The notes: generated from the letters alone by a model not told the origin. A stretch of 35,113 bases of DNA from JBEKVE01 sp049514335 (GCA_049514335.1 JBEKVE010000008.1:1-35113), one strand, 5' to 3'; shown: positions 1 to 8,487, numbered from the stretch's first letter. Numbers and translations: made by a program.

Positions 1-434
1 CGTGCCTCCAACAAGCAGCAGACACCTATGACCGCTGCTCCCTGCGACCCACCGCCGAGCAGTCGCTGCGATACGCGCACCAGTGGGACAAGTCGAGTTA
101 TCGCACACCCCGACGTGCGGAACATCGGGGAGGCCACGCAGTCGTCCTAGGTAATTTCACCCGCCACCGCGCGAGGTCCTCTTGGTAGCTGGGCGGTTGC
201 AGTGGCACCGGGAGTGAGGAGCCAACGACGGGCGCGGTAGCAGCGCTATCGCTCTCCGCGACACCGGGCCTGCGAGAAGGGAGTTACCGAGCCGAAGCGG
301 CTGTGCCGCTCTGGCGCCGACCTCGCCAATTCTGGGTGCTGGGGCCCGGTCGGCCGCGCTGCCGGTCGGTTGACGCGCGCAGCGTTACGCGTCGCATCGA
401 CAGCGTCGCCACCTCGTGCGACGGCCGCCCGCGC
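1..434. other. Left-edge stretch without a confident gene
   Basis: No recognisable gene is seen here. On the + strand the frame beginning at base 3 is open from the window edge to a TAG at 186-188 (about 61 codons) and reads residues such as Trp, Tyr and His at a natural-looking rate, so it could be the 3' end of a gene that starts outside the window; I do not recognise it. From about 190 to 434 the sequence is somewhat less GC-rich than the rest and shows only spurious frames plus one small inverted repeat near 372-393. Confidence 0.3.
372..393 (-). terminator. Possible stem-loop downstream of the DUF6295 gene
   Basis: GACGCG (372-377) pairs with CGCGTC (388-393) across a 10-base loop. It lies about 40 bases beyond the stop codon of the minus-strand gene ending at 435. 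No T-tract follows, so its role as a terminator is only inferred from position. Confidence 0.3.
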
Positions 435-779
435 TCAGAAAGCGGCGGAGGAGGCCGGTGACGCCGACGGCTCCACCGCGCCGCGGGGGCGCCCGTCGAC
501 CTCACGGGGCCGGTCTTCGTGGCGAAGCGCCGCCGGCGTGTCGTCGAGCGTCTGCAGGATCGCCTGGGCGAGGGCGCGCGCAGAAGCAGCGTCGAGCTCG
601 ACCGCCACCCGGTAGCCCGGGCCACGATCGGGGTTGCGCAGATCGATGTTGAGGGTGTGGCCGTCGCCGGCATGGACCGGGTGGTCGAAGTAGACCGTGG
701 CGTCGGTGAGGGCGAACCAACCCTGGGCACCCTTGCCGCTTCCCCGGACGGTCAGGCTCGTTGTCTGGTACGTGCACAT
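435..779 (-). CDS. Small DUF6295-like protein
   Basis: 114-residue protein beginning MCTYQTTSL. The core (residues 1-80) has a GSGKGAQGWF motif, a VYFDHPVHA motif and a LNIDLRNP motif, a pattern I associate with the DUF6295 family of small actinobacterial proteins of unknown function. The last 35 residues are low-complexity and look like a variable tail. The start at 779 was chosen because AAGGAG lies about 8 bases upstream; a longer frame up to 941 has only unconvincing Pro/Ser-rich sequence. It begins 46 bases after the dienelactone hydrolase gene on the same strand, so the two are probably one operon. Function unknown; family name is recalled, not searched. Confidence 0.72.
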   Translation of the reverse strand: MCTYQTTSLTVRGSGKGAQGWFALTDATVYFDHPVHAGDGHTLNIDLRNPDRGPGYRVAVELDAASARALAQAILQTLDDTPAALRHEDRPREVDGRPRGAVEPSASPASSAAF

Positions 780-825
780 CGCAGCGGGGCTCCTTTCGAA
801 CGGTGGGGGAGACGCGATCGCCGGC

Positions 826-1569
826 TCAGGAAGAGAGGTGGGCGGCGAAGAAGTCCCAGATCCGCTCCCAGCCGTCGTTGGCCGCCTCGGGTCGGTAGGC
901 GGTTCGGTTGGTGGAGAAGAACGCGTGCCCGGCGCCCTCATAGGAATGGAACTCGAACGACTTGCCGAGCCGCGCCAGCTCGCTCTCGAGGACGCCGACC
1001 TCCTCGGGGGAGGGGAATTGGTCCTCGGCGCCGAAGAGGCCGAGCAGGGGGCACGACAGGTGCTCGGCCAGGTGGATGATCGGCCCGACCTTGAGGGGTG
1101 CGCCTTCGGGCGGCGCGTTCACCACGAAGGCGCCGTAGCAGTCGACGGCGGCGTCGAGCGCGAGGGAGCAGGCGGCCAGGAACGACTGGCGCCCACCCGA
1201 GCAGTACCCAATGGTGGCCACCTTGCCGTTCGAGCCGTCGAGCGACCGCAGGTATGCGGCCGCGCCGGCCACGTCCCCCACCAGGCGCTCGTCGGGAACC
1301 CCCCCTTGGGCCCGCGCTGTGGCGGCGGCGTCGTCCGGGCTGGCGCCGGGGGCCTCGCGCCAGTAGAGGTTCGGGCACACCGCCAGGTAGCCCCCCGCCG
1401 CGAAGCGGCGCGTGATCTCCTTGGTGGGTTCGTCGTAGCCGGGCATGTGGTGGATCACGACGACGCCGCCGGCCGGCGGCTGGTCGAGGGGTCGGGCGAG
1501 GTACGCCTCGATGTCTGTGCCGTCGGCACCGGCGAGCATCACCGTCTCGGCTCTCATTGCATCGGTCAT
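826..1569 (-). CDS. Dienelactone hydrolase family protein
   Basis: 247-residue cytoplasmic alpha/beta hydrolase. The dienelactone hydrolase hallmark GYCSGG places the nucleophile cysteine at residue 123, with Asp183 (in GAEDQFPS) and His215 (in GAGHAFF) completing a Cys-Asp-His triad. The N-terminal part shows the VVVIHHMPGYDEPTKE segment that precedes the oxyanion region in this family. Length is normal for the family. Known members hydrolyse dienelactones in chlorocatechol degradation, but most genomic members have unknown ester substrates, and no catechol genes are nearby. GAGGAG about 8 bases before the ATG supports the 1569 start (a second Met occurs at residue 5). It leads a two-gene operon with the DUF6295-like gene. 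Confidence 0.9.
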   Translation of the reverse strand: MTDAMRAETVMLAGADGTDIEAYLARPLDQPPAGGVVVIHHMPGYDEPTKEITRRFAAGGYLAVCPNLYWREAPGASPDDAAATARAQGGVPDERLVGDVAGAAAYLRSLDGSNGKVATIGYCSGGRQSFLAACSLALDAAVDCYGAFVVNAPPEGAPLKVGPIIHLAEHLSCPLLGLFGAEDQFPSPEEVGVLESELARLGKSFEFHSYEGAGHAFFSTNRTAYRPEAANDGWERIWDFFAAHLSS

Positions 1570-1807
1570 CGGGGTTGCTCCTCGGGGATATCCGACAGGG
1601 CCGACCCTTGCGACCAGGGCCGGGTGTGGCGCGCTGGGAGGCTAGTGCCGCCACCACGCCGGGCACAGCGCGCACCGCCCCTACAGCCCGGCCCGCCGTG
1701 GCACCGTTCGGGGCGGGACCCATGTCAGGCCGACGCCGGCAGCGATGTCCCATTCATCGAGCTGGCCGACACCCGGCGGAGACGGGCGACGCCTCCGCCG
1801 CCGCCGG

Positions 1808-2497
1808 TCAGGCCCGGGTGGCCTCGAGCAGCTGCGCCGCCCCGAGCCCGAGCATCCGGCGGCGGAACCCCGTGAACCCCGCCCCCGCCACCATGGTGGC
1901 GAAGTCGGCGGGGGAGGGCAGCAAGCTCGTCGATCGGGGGAGGTAGCTGTAGGCGCGTCGGTCGGAGAGCGCGCCACCCACGAGCGGCACGACCCGTCGG
2001 AAGTAGAGCCCGTGGACGGCCCGCGCCGGCTGCCACGACGGTTCGGCCACCTCGAGCAGTGTGAAGCGGCCGCCGACCCGCAGCACCCGCGCCAGCTCCG
2101 TGAAGAGTGCGGCCGGATCGACCATGTTTCGCAGCGCGAAGCCGCAGGTTGCGCCGTCCACGGACCCTGGCGGTAGCGGGAGGCGCAGGCCGTCGGCGAG
2201 CACCAGACGGAGGCCGGGTGCAGCGGCCCGCAGCATGCCCTCCGACATGTCGACACCGACCGCCCGGTGCCCCGCTGTCTCGAGCAGCCGGCACAGGCCG
2301 CCGGTGCCGCACCCGACGTCGAGCACGAGCGAGCCGGGGGGCAGCTCCAGCGCTGCCACCGCCCGGCGTCGCCACCCGCCGTCGAGGCCGAAGGTGAGGA
2401 CCCGGTTGACCCGGTCGTAGCGGCCCGCGATGCGGTCGAACATGTGCCGGACGGCGCGGTCCCGGCCGGGCCCGGGGAGGAGGGGATCGGACTCCAT
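1808..2497 (-). CDS. MenG/UbiE-like quinone methyltransferase
   Basis: 229-residue class I SAM-dependent methyltransferase. Motif I is VLDVGCGTGG (residues 58-67), followed by GVDMSEGML (81-89) and ADGLRLPLPPGSVD (101-114). The N-terminal FDRIAGRYDRVN (20-31) and the FALRNMVD segment (120-127) are characteristic of UbiE/MenG enzymes that methylate demethylmenaquinone or demethoxyubiquinol. This fits the divergent neighbour, whose C-terminal half is a MenA-like prenyltransferase; the two would act in consecutive steps of menaquinone synthesis. The usual UbiE C-terminal segment is somewhat altered (YLPRSTSLLPSPADFA rather than YLxxSxxxFPxxxxL), so another quinone or polyprenyl substrate is possible. 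AGGA lies 7 bases before the ATG, and CAGGAT at 2504-2509 also resembles a -10 box six bases before the start. Confidence 0.82.
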   Translation of the reverse strand: MESDPLLPGPGRDRAVRHMFDRIAGRYDRVNRVLTFGLDGGWRRRAVAALELPPGSLVLDVGCGTGGLCRLLETAGHRAVGVDMSEGMLRAAAPGLRLVLADGLRLPLPPGSVDGATCGFALRNMVDPAALFTELARVLRVGGRFTLLEVAEPSWQPARAVHGLYFRRVVPLVGGALSDRRAYSYLPRSTSLLPSPADFATMVAGAGFTGFRRRMLGLGAAQLLEATRA

Positions 2498-2562
2498 AGG
2501 CGCATCCTGACAGCCTCGCCGGCCCGTCTACGCTGCGACGGCGATGCGAGCAGGGAGACGAC
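2498..2562. promoter_or_regulatory. Divergent promoter region between methyltransferase and LLM-MenA fusion
   Basis: 65-base divergent spacer. On the + strand TACGCT (2529-2534) is a plausible -10 box, and GGGAG (2553-2557) is the ribosome-binding site for the GTG at 2563. On the - strand CAGGAT (2504-2509) sits six bases from the methyltransferase ATG. Shared control of the two genes is an inference from this arrangement. Confidence 0.45.
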
Positions 2563-4581
2563 GTGGCTGAGTTGGCGCGCCGGGTGGGACTCGGCCTGGC
2601 GGCGCGCGGCTCGGCCGAGGACGTCGTGGGATGGGCCTACAGAGCCGAGGAGGCCGGCCTCGACTCGGTGTGGTTCCACGAGAGCTACTTCGAGCGCGAC
2701 GCCGTCTCGTACGCAGCGGCGGTGGCCGGTCATGTCCCGCGCATCGGTATCGCCCTCGGTGCGGTGTCGCCGCTCACCCGACACGCCGTGCTGACTGCCA
2801 TGACCGTGAGCTCACTCGACGACATGGCACCGGGGCGCATCGTGTGCGCCCTCGGGACGGGCCTTCCTCTGCGCCTCGCCCAGATGGGGGTTCCCTACGA
2901 TCCTGCGGGGTCGATCGCCCAGCTCGAGAAGGCCATGGACGACATGCGCGCCCTGTGGCGCGGTGAGCGGCTCCCGGCTCCGGTGCCGGGGGTGCCCGAC
3001 CTGGCTCCCATGTTCGCCCCCCTGCACCACGTCCCGCTGTACATCGCCGGCTACCGGACGTCGATGGTGGAGCTGGCCGGGCGGTGTGCCGACGGGTACG
3101 TGGCGCGTCCGGCCGAGTCGCTTCCCAGCCTGGCGGGGATCCTCACCCGCCTCCGGGCGGCGGAGGCGGCGGCGGGGCGCGTGCCCGGCTCCGTCCAGTC
3201 GGCGGGGTACCTGCTCAGCGTGGTCGCCCCCACCCGCGGTGAGGCTCTCAACCGGGCCAAGCGCGAGCCCTTCGTCATCTACATGATGAGCATCCTCTCC
3301 GATCTCTCGCTGAAGCGGGCCGGACTGCCGCGCAAGTTCCGCGACGACGTGGCCGAGGCATGGCGCGCCGAGGAGTACCACCGAGCCGCGAGCCTGCTTC
3401 CCGACGAGCTCGTGGACGCCTTCATCCTGTGCGGCACGGTGGACGACGTGGCCGCCCGTGCGTGGGACTACCACCAGGTCGGGCTGGACGTCCCCTTGCT
3501 GCAGCCCGTCGTGCAGGAGGACGACCAGGTAACCGGCGTCCTCGCCGCCGCCGTCGCCTTCGGACGGGCCGAGCACCTGAACGGCGCGGGGTCCGCGGCG
3601 GGCGTCGCCACCGCAGGCTCGGCCGTGCCATCCCGCCCATCGGGCACGCCGGCGCGGTCCCCGGCTCTGGCCGCCGCCGGCGCCGTCGGGCGCCGCCTGT
3701 CGGCGTGGTGGGAGGTCACCCGCCCCTTCAGCCTGGGTGCGAGCGCCGTACCCGTGGGGGCGGCCATCGCGTTGGCGGCCGCCGCCGGGCCTGTTCGCTG
3801 GACGTTGGCCGCCGCCGCCCTGGCCGCCTCGGTCCTGCTCCAGGTGGGGACGAACGTCGTCAACGAGGTCTATGACGTGCGCACCGGGGCCGACTCGATC
3901 ACCTCGCCACGGGCCAGCCTGGCCATCCTGAAGGGCCGTGTGGGCGAACGCGAGGCGCTCGTGTACGCCGCGTCGGCGCTGGTCGTGGCGGTGGGCCTCG
4001 GGGGCTGGATGATCGCCGAGCGGGGGTGGCCCGTGGCCGTGCTCGGCACGCTGGGCCTGTTGGGCGGCGTCGGGTACACGGCGCCCCCGCTGCGGCTCAA
4101 GTACCGGGGCCTCGGGCTCCCCGTGGTGTTCGCCCTGATGGGGCCGATCATGGTGGAGGGCGGTTACTACGTCGTGACGGGGTCGCTTTCGCTCGACGCC
4201 CTGGCCCTGAGCATCCCCATCGGCTGTCTGGTCACCGCCATCCTGCACGGCAACGAGTGGCGCGACATCGCCGACGACGCCCGGGTGGGCATGTCGACGT
4301 TGTCGATCCGGATCGGCGGGCGTCGGGCCCATTTCGGGTACATCGCCCTCGTCATCGGCGCCTACGGGGCCCTGGCCTGTGCTGTGCTGGCCGGGGCGCT
4401 GCCCGAAGAGGTGATCGCCGCCGTGCTGTCGCTGCCGTTCCTGGTGCGCGTGGTGCGCGCCGCCGAGCTCGGGGCGCGCGGCGAGCGCCACAGCCTGTCC
4501 ACCATCGACCTGGCCACGGCCCAGCTCCACGCCGTCTTCGGCGTCCTGCTCATCGTGGGGCTAGCCGCGGCGGCGGCGTGA
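2563..4581 (+). CDS. LLM-class (F420-type) oxidoreductase fused to MenA/UbiA-type prenyltransferase
   Basis: 672-residue two-domain protein. Residues 1-340 are a luciferase-like (bacterial luciferase/F420-dependent) TIM barrel: RAEEAGLDSVWFHE (27-40), the ALGTG segment (96-100), VPLYIAG (157-163) and the late GTVDDVA (291-297) are typical. A low-complexity Ala/Gly/Pro/Ser linker (about 340-375) leads into an integral-membrane UbiA domain (about 378-672) with the first Asp motif NEVYDVRTGAD (434-444), a YTAPPLRLKYRGLG segment and the second motif NEWRDIADDARVG (564-576). The GP(x)MVEGGYYVVTG and RDIxxDxxxGxxTL spacing is that of MenA, which prenylates 1,4-dihydroxy-2-naphthoate. There is no stop or frameshift between domains. 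GTG start with GGGAG upstream. It overlaps the next gene by 4 bases. Inference: a prenylquinone enzyme with a tethered flavin/F420 redox step. Confidence 0.88.
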   Translation: MAELARRVGLGLAARGSAEDVVGWAYRAEEAGLDSVWFHESYFERDAVSYAAAVAGHVPRIGIALGAVSPLTRHAVLTAMTVSSLDDMAPGRIVCALGTGLPLRLAQMGVPYDPAGSIAQLEKAMDDMRALWRGERLPAPVPGVPDLAPMFAPLHHVPLYIAGYRTSMVELAGRCADGYVARPAESLPSLAGILTRLRAAEAAAGRVPGSVQSAGYLLSVVAPTRGEALNRAKREPFVIYMMSILSDLSLKRAGLPRKFRDDVAEAWRAEEYHRAASLLPDELVDAFILCGTVDDVAARAWDYHQVGLDVPLLQPVVQEDDQVTGVLAAAVAFGRAEHLNGAGSAAGVATAGSAVPSRPSGTPARSPALAAAGAVGRRLSAWWEVTRPFSLGASAVPVGAAIALAAAAGPVRWTLAAAALAASVLLQVGTNVVNEVYDVRTGADSITSPRASLAILKGRVGEREALVYAASALVVAVGLGGWMIAERGWPVAVLGTLGLLGGVGYTAPPLRLKYRGLGLPVVFALMGPIMVEGGYYVVTGSLSLDALALSIPIGCLVTAILHGNEWRDIADDARVGMSTLSIRIGGRRAHFGYIALVIGAYGALACAVLAGALPEEVIAAVLSLPFLVRVVRAAELGARGERHSLSTIDLATAQLHAVFGVLLIVGLAAAAA

Positions 4582-5228
4582 GGAGCCCGTCGGGGCGGTC
4601 CGACGCCGAGGTGGTGGCGGCGCTGGGTGTGGCGGCTGCCCTCTTCGCCGCCACCTTCCGGGGACCGAGACCGGCGTTCTGGAAGCGGATGACGCTCACC
4701 GGCGCGGTGCTCGGATCGGTGGCACTCGGGCGCCAGCCGGCGTTGCGCCGCCTGCGCCCCCGGGTCCGCCACCTGTGGCAGGGCGCCGCGGTGGCGGCCG
4801 GCCTGTACGGCATCTTCCGGGTGGGAGACGGCATGGCGCGGCGCATCATGCCCGACGGTGCCGGTGACATCGACGCCATCTACGGGCTGCGCCAGGACCA
4901 GGACGCGCTGGTCATCGCCGCCCGCCTGGCGACGGTCATCGGGCCTGCCGAGGAGCTGTTCTGGCGGGGCTTCGTCCTGGAGCGCCTGGCCCGTGGCCGG
5001 GGCCGGTGGTCCGGCGCCGCTCTCGCCGCCGGCGCCTACGGCGGTGTCCACCTGGCGTCGGGCAATCCCACCCTGGTCGGCGCGGCGGCGGTGGCCGGCG
5101 CCTACTGGTCGGCACTGGCGGCGGCCGGAGTCGAGATGGAATCGCTCATCGTGAGCCACGTGCTGTGGGACATCGTCATCTTCCTGGTCGCGCCCACCAC
5201 GCCGCCGGCGACGACGGGCACCGCCTGA
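4578..5228 (+). CDS. CPBP family intramembrane metalloprotease
   Basis: 216-residue membrane protein of the CPBP (CAAX protease/Abi, Rce1-like) family. The diagnostic EExxxR motif is present as AEELFWRGFVLERL (Glu125, Glu126, Arg130), followed by a histidine in GVHLASGNP (His158) and the closing SHVLWDIVIF motif (His194, Asp198); these are the metal-binding and catalytic positions of the family. Hydrophobic segments occupy about residues 12-27, 40-52, 68-80, 145-160 and 165-208. The GTG start shares four bases (GTGA) with the stop of the LLM-MenA fusion, so translation is probably coupled. Family members process prenylated proteins, bacteriocins or anchor proteins, but the bacterial substrates are mostly unknown. 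Its tie to a prenyltransferase gene is notable. Confidence 0.88.
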   Translation: MRSPSGRSDAEVVAALGVAAALFAATFRGPRPAFWKRMTLTGAVLGSVALGRQPALRRLRPRVRHLWQGAAVAAGLYGIFRVGDGMARRIMPDGAGDIDAIYGLRQDQDALVIAARLATVIGPAEELFWRGFVLERLARGRGRWSGAALAAGAYGGVHLASGNPTLVGAAAVAGAYWSALAAAGVEMESLIVSHVLWDIVIFLVAPTTPPATTGTA

Positions 5229-5362
5229 GCGCCGACTATCGGAAGACAGACGGTGGCGCGGGCACGGGTGGGGTGGTTGCCGCACCCGGGCCGGCCACCT
5301 ACGTTTGTCGAGCCGGGTGACGTGGCCATGGCGATGGTGCACGGGGGGAGGGAACGGGGGCG

Positions 5363-6877
5363 ATGGCCGCGAGGCGATTGAGGCGCTCGTGGCGGCGACT
5401 GCAGCGCCGGCCGTTGTGGGTCCGCGTGGTGTCGCTGGCCTTGCCGGTGGTGCTGGTGCTCGCCATCGTGTTCGCGCTGGGTCACGCCCCCGTAGGGAAG
5501 GGGACGTCCGGCTCGACCACCTCGGTGCCGCCCAGGGTGACGCCGGTGGGCCAGACGAGCACGAGCAGTGCCGGGGTGACGGCACACACCATCACGGTCG
5601 CCTTTCCGGTGTCGAACCTCGATGCGCTCGGGGCCAAGCTCGGCTTCGCCACCGACATCGAGTACAGCGAGCAGGCCAAGGCGATCAAGCTCTTCGTCGG
5701 ACAGATCAACGACGCGGGGGGTATCTACGGTCGCAAGATCAAGCCCGTGATCGTCAACATCGATCCGACGAACGAGACCGATATGCGGGCCCTGTGCAAG
5801 CAGTGGACCGAGGGGGGCGACCCCGTCTTCGCCGTGCTCGACGGGGTGGGGACGTGGTCCGGCGACAACCAGCTGTGCATCACCCAGGAAGGCCACACCC
5901 CCCTGCTCAGCCAGTGGACGACGGTGACCAACTGGACGCAGATGGGATCTCCCTATCTGTGGTGGACGGGGCCCGACGACGCAGCCATCCTCCAGGCCAC
6001 CGTCGACTGGGGGGTGAGCTCGGGGTTGCTCGGCGCCGGTCGGAAGGTCGCCGTCATCGCCGGTGACCGTGCCAGCGACCAGGTGGCGCTCAACCAGTAC
6101 CTCCTCCCCGACCTGGCGCGCGCCAAGGTCACCCCGATCGTGCAGACCATCGCCGCTGACCCGTCCGACTCGGCCACGACCAACGCCCAGGCGCCGATCA
6201 TCGTGCAGCGCCTCCACAGCGACGGGGTCAACTCGGTGATCCCGCTCCTGCCCTTCAACGCCTTCTTCCCCGTGCTCGGCGCCGAGACGCAGCAGAACTA
6301 CTTCCCGACCCTGTTGCTGTCGGACTACGAGTTCTCCATTCAGTCCGCGCTGGGCCTGATCCCCTTCCCCTACGGGAAGGCACTCGACGGCCAGGAGGGC
6401 GTGACCACCGAGACACTGGGCGGCATCGACGACAACCGCCCCGAGGCGGACGGGGGTTACGACCCCGGCGTGCGGAGCTGCTTCGACACCTGGCACAAGG
6501 CGTATCCGCAGGTCCCACCGGGCAACCAGAACTACTTCATCGAGGAGCAGGGGCCCGTGCAGGCCTGGTGCCAGGAGATCCGGCTCTTCGCCACCGCCGC
6601 CACGGCGGCCGGCCCCCACCTCGACCGCCGCACCTTCGTGAAGGCGATGGGCACCATCACCAACTTCCCCGGCGGGTTCTCCCCCGTCCTCAGCTACGGG
6701 CCGGACAAGTTCTCGGGACCGACCCAGTACCGCGTTGTCAGGCTTCACACCAACAGCCCACCGTCGACGCAGTGCATGATGCCCCTCGACGGCATCCCGC
6801 AAGGGGTGTGCTGGGTGGTGGAGCAGAACTGGCAGCCGCTTCCCACGCCGGGGTCGTCGGTGAGCCCGTCCTCGTGA
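5363..6877 (+). CDS. Membrane-anchored type-1 periplasmic-binding (Liv-type) solute-binding protein
   Basis: 504-residue exported protein. A basic N-terminus (residues 1-20) precedes a hydrophobic helix (about 20-40) without a clear cleavage or lipobox site, then a Ser/Thr/Pro-rich linker (45-72). The rest is a type-1 periplasmic-binding fold as in branched-chain amino acid receptors: AKAIKLFVGQINDAGGIYGRKI (split across 104-126) is the typical N-lobe motif, followed by KVAVIAGDRASDQ. Ligand cannot be deduced. No permease or ATPase gene adjoins; a LivF-LivG-type ATPase lies at the far right of the window. The ATG is preceded by a G-rich tract with GGGAGGGA, a workable ribosome-binding site. 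Its stop overlaps the GH13 gene start. The 5229-5362 spacer holds a possible -10 box TACGTT near 5302. Confidence 0.83.
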   Translation: MAARRLRRSWRRLQRRPLWVRVVSLALPVVLVLAIVFALGHAPVGKGTSGSTTSVPPRVTPVGQTSTSSAGVTAHTITVAFPVSNLDALGAKLGFATDIEYSEQAKAIKLFVGQINDAGGIYGRKIKPVIVNIDPTNETDMRALCKQWTEGGDPVFAVLDGVGTWSGDNQLCITQEGHTPLLSQWTTVTNWTQMGSPYLWWTGPDDAAILQATVDWGVSSGLLGAGRKVAVIAGDRASDQVALNQYLLPDLARAKVTPIVQTIAADPSDSATTNAQAPIIVQRLHSDGVNSVIPLLPFNAFFPVLGAETQQNYFPTLLLSDYEFSIQSALGLIPFPYGKALDGQEGVTTETLGGIDDNRPEADGGYDPGVRSCFDTWHKAYPQVPPGNQNYFIEEQGPVQAWCQEIRLFATAATAAGPHLDRRTFVKAMGTITNFPGGFSPVLSYGPDKFSGPTQYRVVRLHTNSPPSTQCMMPLDGIPQGVCWVVEQNWQPLPTPGSSVSPSS

Positions 6878-8487
6878 CGGGCGGCACCGGCGTGACCCCG
6901 ACACCGTGGTGGCGGTCGGCCGTGCTGTACCAGATCTATCCGCGGTCCTTCGCAGACTCCGACAACGACGGGGTGGGGGACCTGCGCGGTGCGGTCAGCC
7001 GGCTCGATCATCTGCAGTGGCTGGGGGTCGACGGCATCTGGCTCAGCCCCGTGACCGTCTCCCCCGACGCTGACTGGGGCTACGACGTGGCCGACTACTG
7101 CGCCGTGCAACCCGTCATGGGAACCATGGCCGACCTCGACCTCCTGATCGCCGAGGCGCAACGACGTGACATGCGGGTGCTTCTGGACCTCGTCCCCAAC
7201 CACACGAGCGACCGGCATCCGTGGTTCGCAGACTCCCGGTCCTCGCCGCGTTCGGCGCGCCGGGACTGGTACGTGTGGGCCGACCCCGGGCCGGGCGGGG
7301 AGCCTCCGAACAACTGGGCGAGCAGCTGTGGCGGACCGGCGTGGACGCTCGATGCCGGCACGGGTCAGTACTACCTCCACAACCACCTGCCCGAGCAGCC
7401 CGACCTCAATTGGTGGAACGAGGAGGTGCGGGCGGCATTCGACGACGTGATGCGCTTCTGGTTCGACAAGGGTGTCGCCGGGTTCCGCATCGACGTGTGC
7501 AACCTGATCATCAAGGACAAGCTGCTCAGGGACAATCCCCCCGCCACAGAGGACGACGATCTCGACGTCCAGCTCCTCGGCCAGCGCCCGGTCTACAACG
7601 GCAACCGGCCCGAGGTGCACGACGTCCTGCGCCGCTGGCGCTCGCTCGCACAGTCCTACGACGAGCCGAAGGTCCTGATCGGCGAGACCCCGGTGAAGAT
7701 CGACGAGCTGGTGGCCTACTACGGCGACGGCACCGACGAACTCCAGCTGGCGTTCAACTTCCCGTTCATCTCCGCTCCGTTCGAGGCCGAGGCCCTGCGC
7801 ACCGTGGTGGAGCAGACCGAGCGACGACTCCCCTCCGGCGTGTGGCCGGCGTGGACAGGCTCCAATCACGACATGTCACGCCTGGCGTCGCGGTGGGCCG
7901 GCGGTCACCCGGGGAAGATCCGTGTGGCACTCATGATGCTCCTGTGCCTTCGGGGGACGCCCGTGCTCTACCAGGGCGACGAGATCGGCCTGGAGGACCA
8001 GCCCGTGGGGCGTGACGACCTGCGTGATCCACTCGGCGTCCTGTACTGGCCCGCCTACGCCGGTCGCGACGCCATGCGCACCCCGATGCCGTGGCGCGCC
8101 GGCGCGGGCGGGGGATTCACCGAACCGGGCACACGCCCGTGGTTGCCCCTCGACGACCCGGGGGCCTGCAACGTGGAGGATCAGCGCCACGACGAGCGTT
8201 CGGTGCTGCTCCTGACCCGCGACCTCATCGCCCTTCGCCGACGGACGCCGGACCTGCGCCAGGGAGGGTACGACACCATGGACGCTCCAGCTGGTGTGTG
8301 GGCGTGGCGGCGCGGAGCCGCCGTCACGGTGGTGCTGAATCTCGGAGACGACCTCGTCACGGTCGGCGGTGTCGAGGGCGTCATCCGCATCGCCACGGAC
8401 CGGGTCCGGGACGGCGAGCTCGTGGGAGGGTCGCTCGAGCTGTACCCGTGGCAGGGCGTCGTGATCGAGCAGGTGTCCCCGGCGTAA
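6874..8487 (+). CDS. GH13 alpha-amylase family glucosidase
   Basis: 537-residue cytoplasmic glycoside hydrolase family 13 enzyme. All conserved regions are visible: QIYPRSFADSDNDGVGDL (20-37), region I DLVPNHTS (105-112), region II GFRIDV with nucleophile Asp207, region III IGETPV with acid/base Glu271, and region IV SNHDMSR with transition-state stabiliser Asp333. The order and length match oligo-1,6-glucosidase/alpha-glucosidase/trehalulose-type enzymes that act on short alpha-glucosides rather than starch. A short C-terminal beta domain follows (about 450-537). The GTG at 6874 overlaps the upstream TGA (GTGA); an alternative in-frame GTG is at 6892. No signal peptide is seen, so the substrate must be imported. 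Exact specificity is not assignable. Confidence 0.93.
   Translation: MTGGTGVTPTPWWRSAVLYQIYPRSFADSDNDGVGDLRGAVSRLDHLQWLGVDGIWLSPVTVSPDADWGYDVADYCAVQPVMGTMADLDLLIAEAQRRDMRVLLDLVPNHTSDRHPWFADSRSSPRSARRDWYVWADPGPGGEPPNNWASSCGGPAWTLDAGTGQYYLHNHLPEQPDLNWWNEEVRAAFDDVMRFWFDKGVAGFRIDVCNLIIKDKLLRDNPPATEDDDLDVQLLGQRPVYNGNRPEVHDVLRRWRSLAQSYDEPKVLIGETPVKIDELVAYYGDGTDELQLAFNFPFISAPFEAEALRTVVEQTERRLPSGVWPAWTGSNHDMSRLASRWAGGHPGKIRVALMMLLCLRGTPVLYQGDEIGLEDQPVGRDDLRDPLGVLYWPAYAGRDAMRTPMPWRAGAGGGFTEPGTRPWLPLDDPGACNVEDQRHDERSVLLLTRDLIALRRRTPDLRQGGYDTMDAPAGVWAWRRGAAVTVVLNLGDDLVTVGGVEGVIRIATDRVRDGELVGGSLELYPWQGVVIEQVSPA

Noticed and set aside
1570..1807. Hidden gene between the hydrolase and methyltransferase genes
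   Set aside because: Frames here have no start with a ribosome-binding site and no domain-like sequence; a TAGCCT box (-10-like, - strand) is the only notable element.
2812..4530. Long minus-strand frame opposite the LLM-MenA fusion
   Set aside because: A 572-codon frame rich in Arg, Gly, His and Gln without any domain; it is the GC-driven antisense shadow of the real gene.
4578..5228. CPBP protein as part of an abortive-infection defence system
   Set aside because: CPBP proteins are sometimes labelled Abi, but no toxin, nuclease or phage-related gene adjoins and the coupling is to a prenyltransferase.
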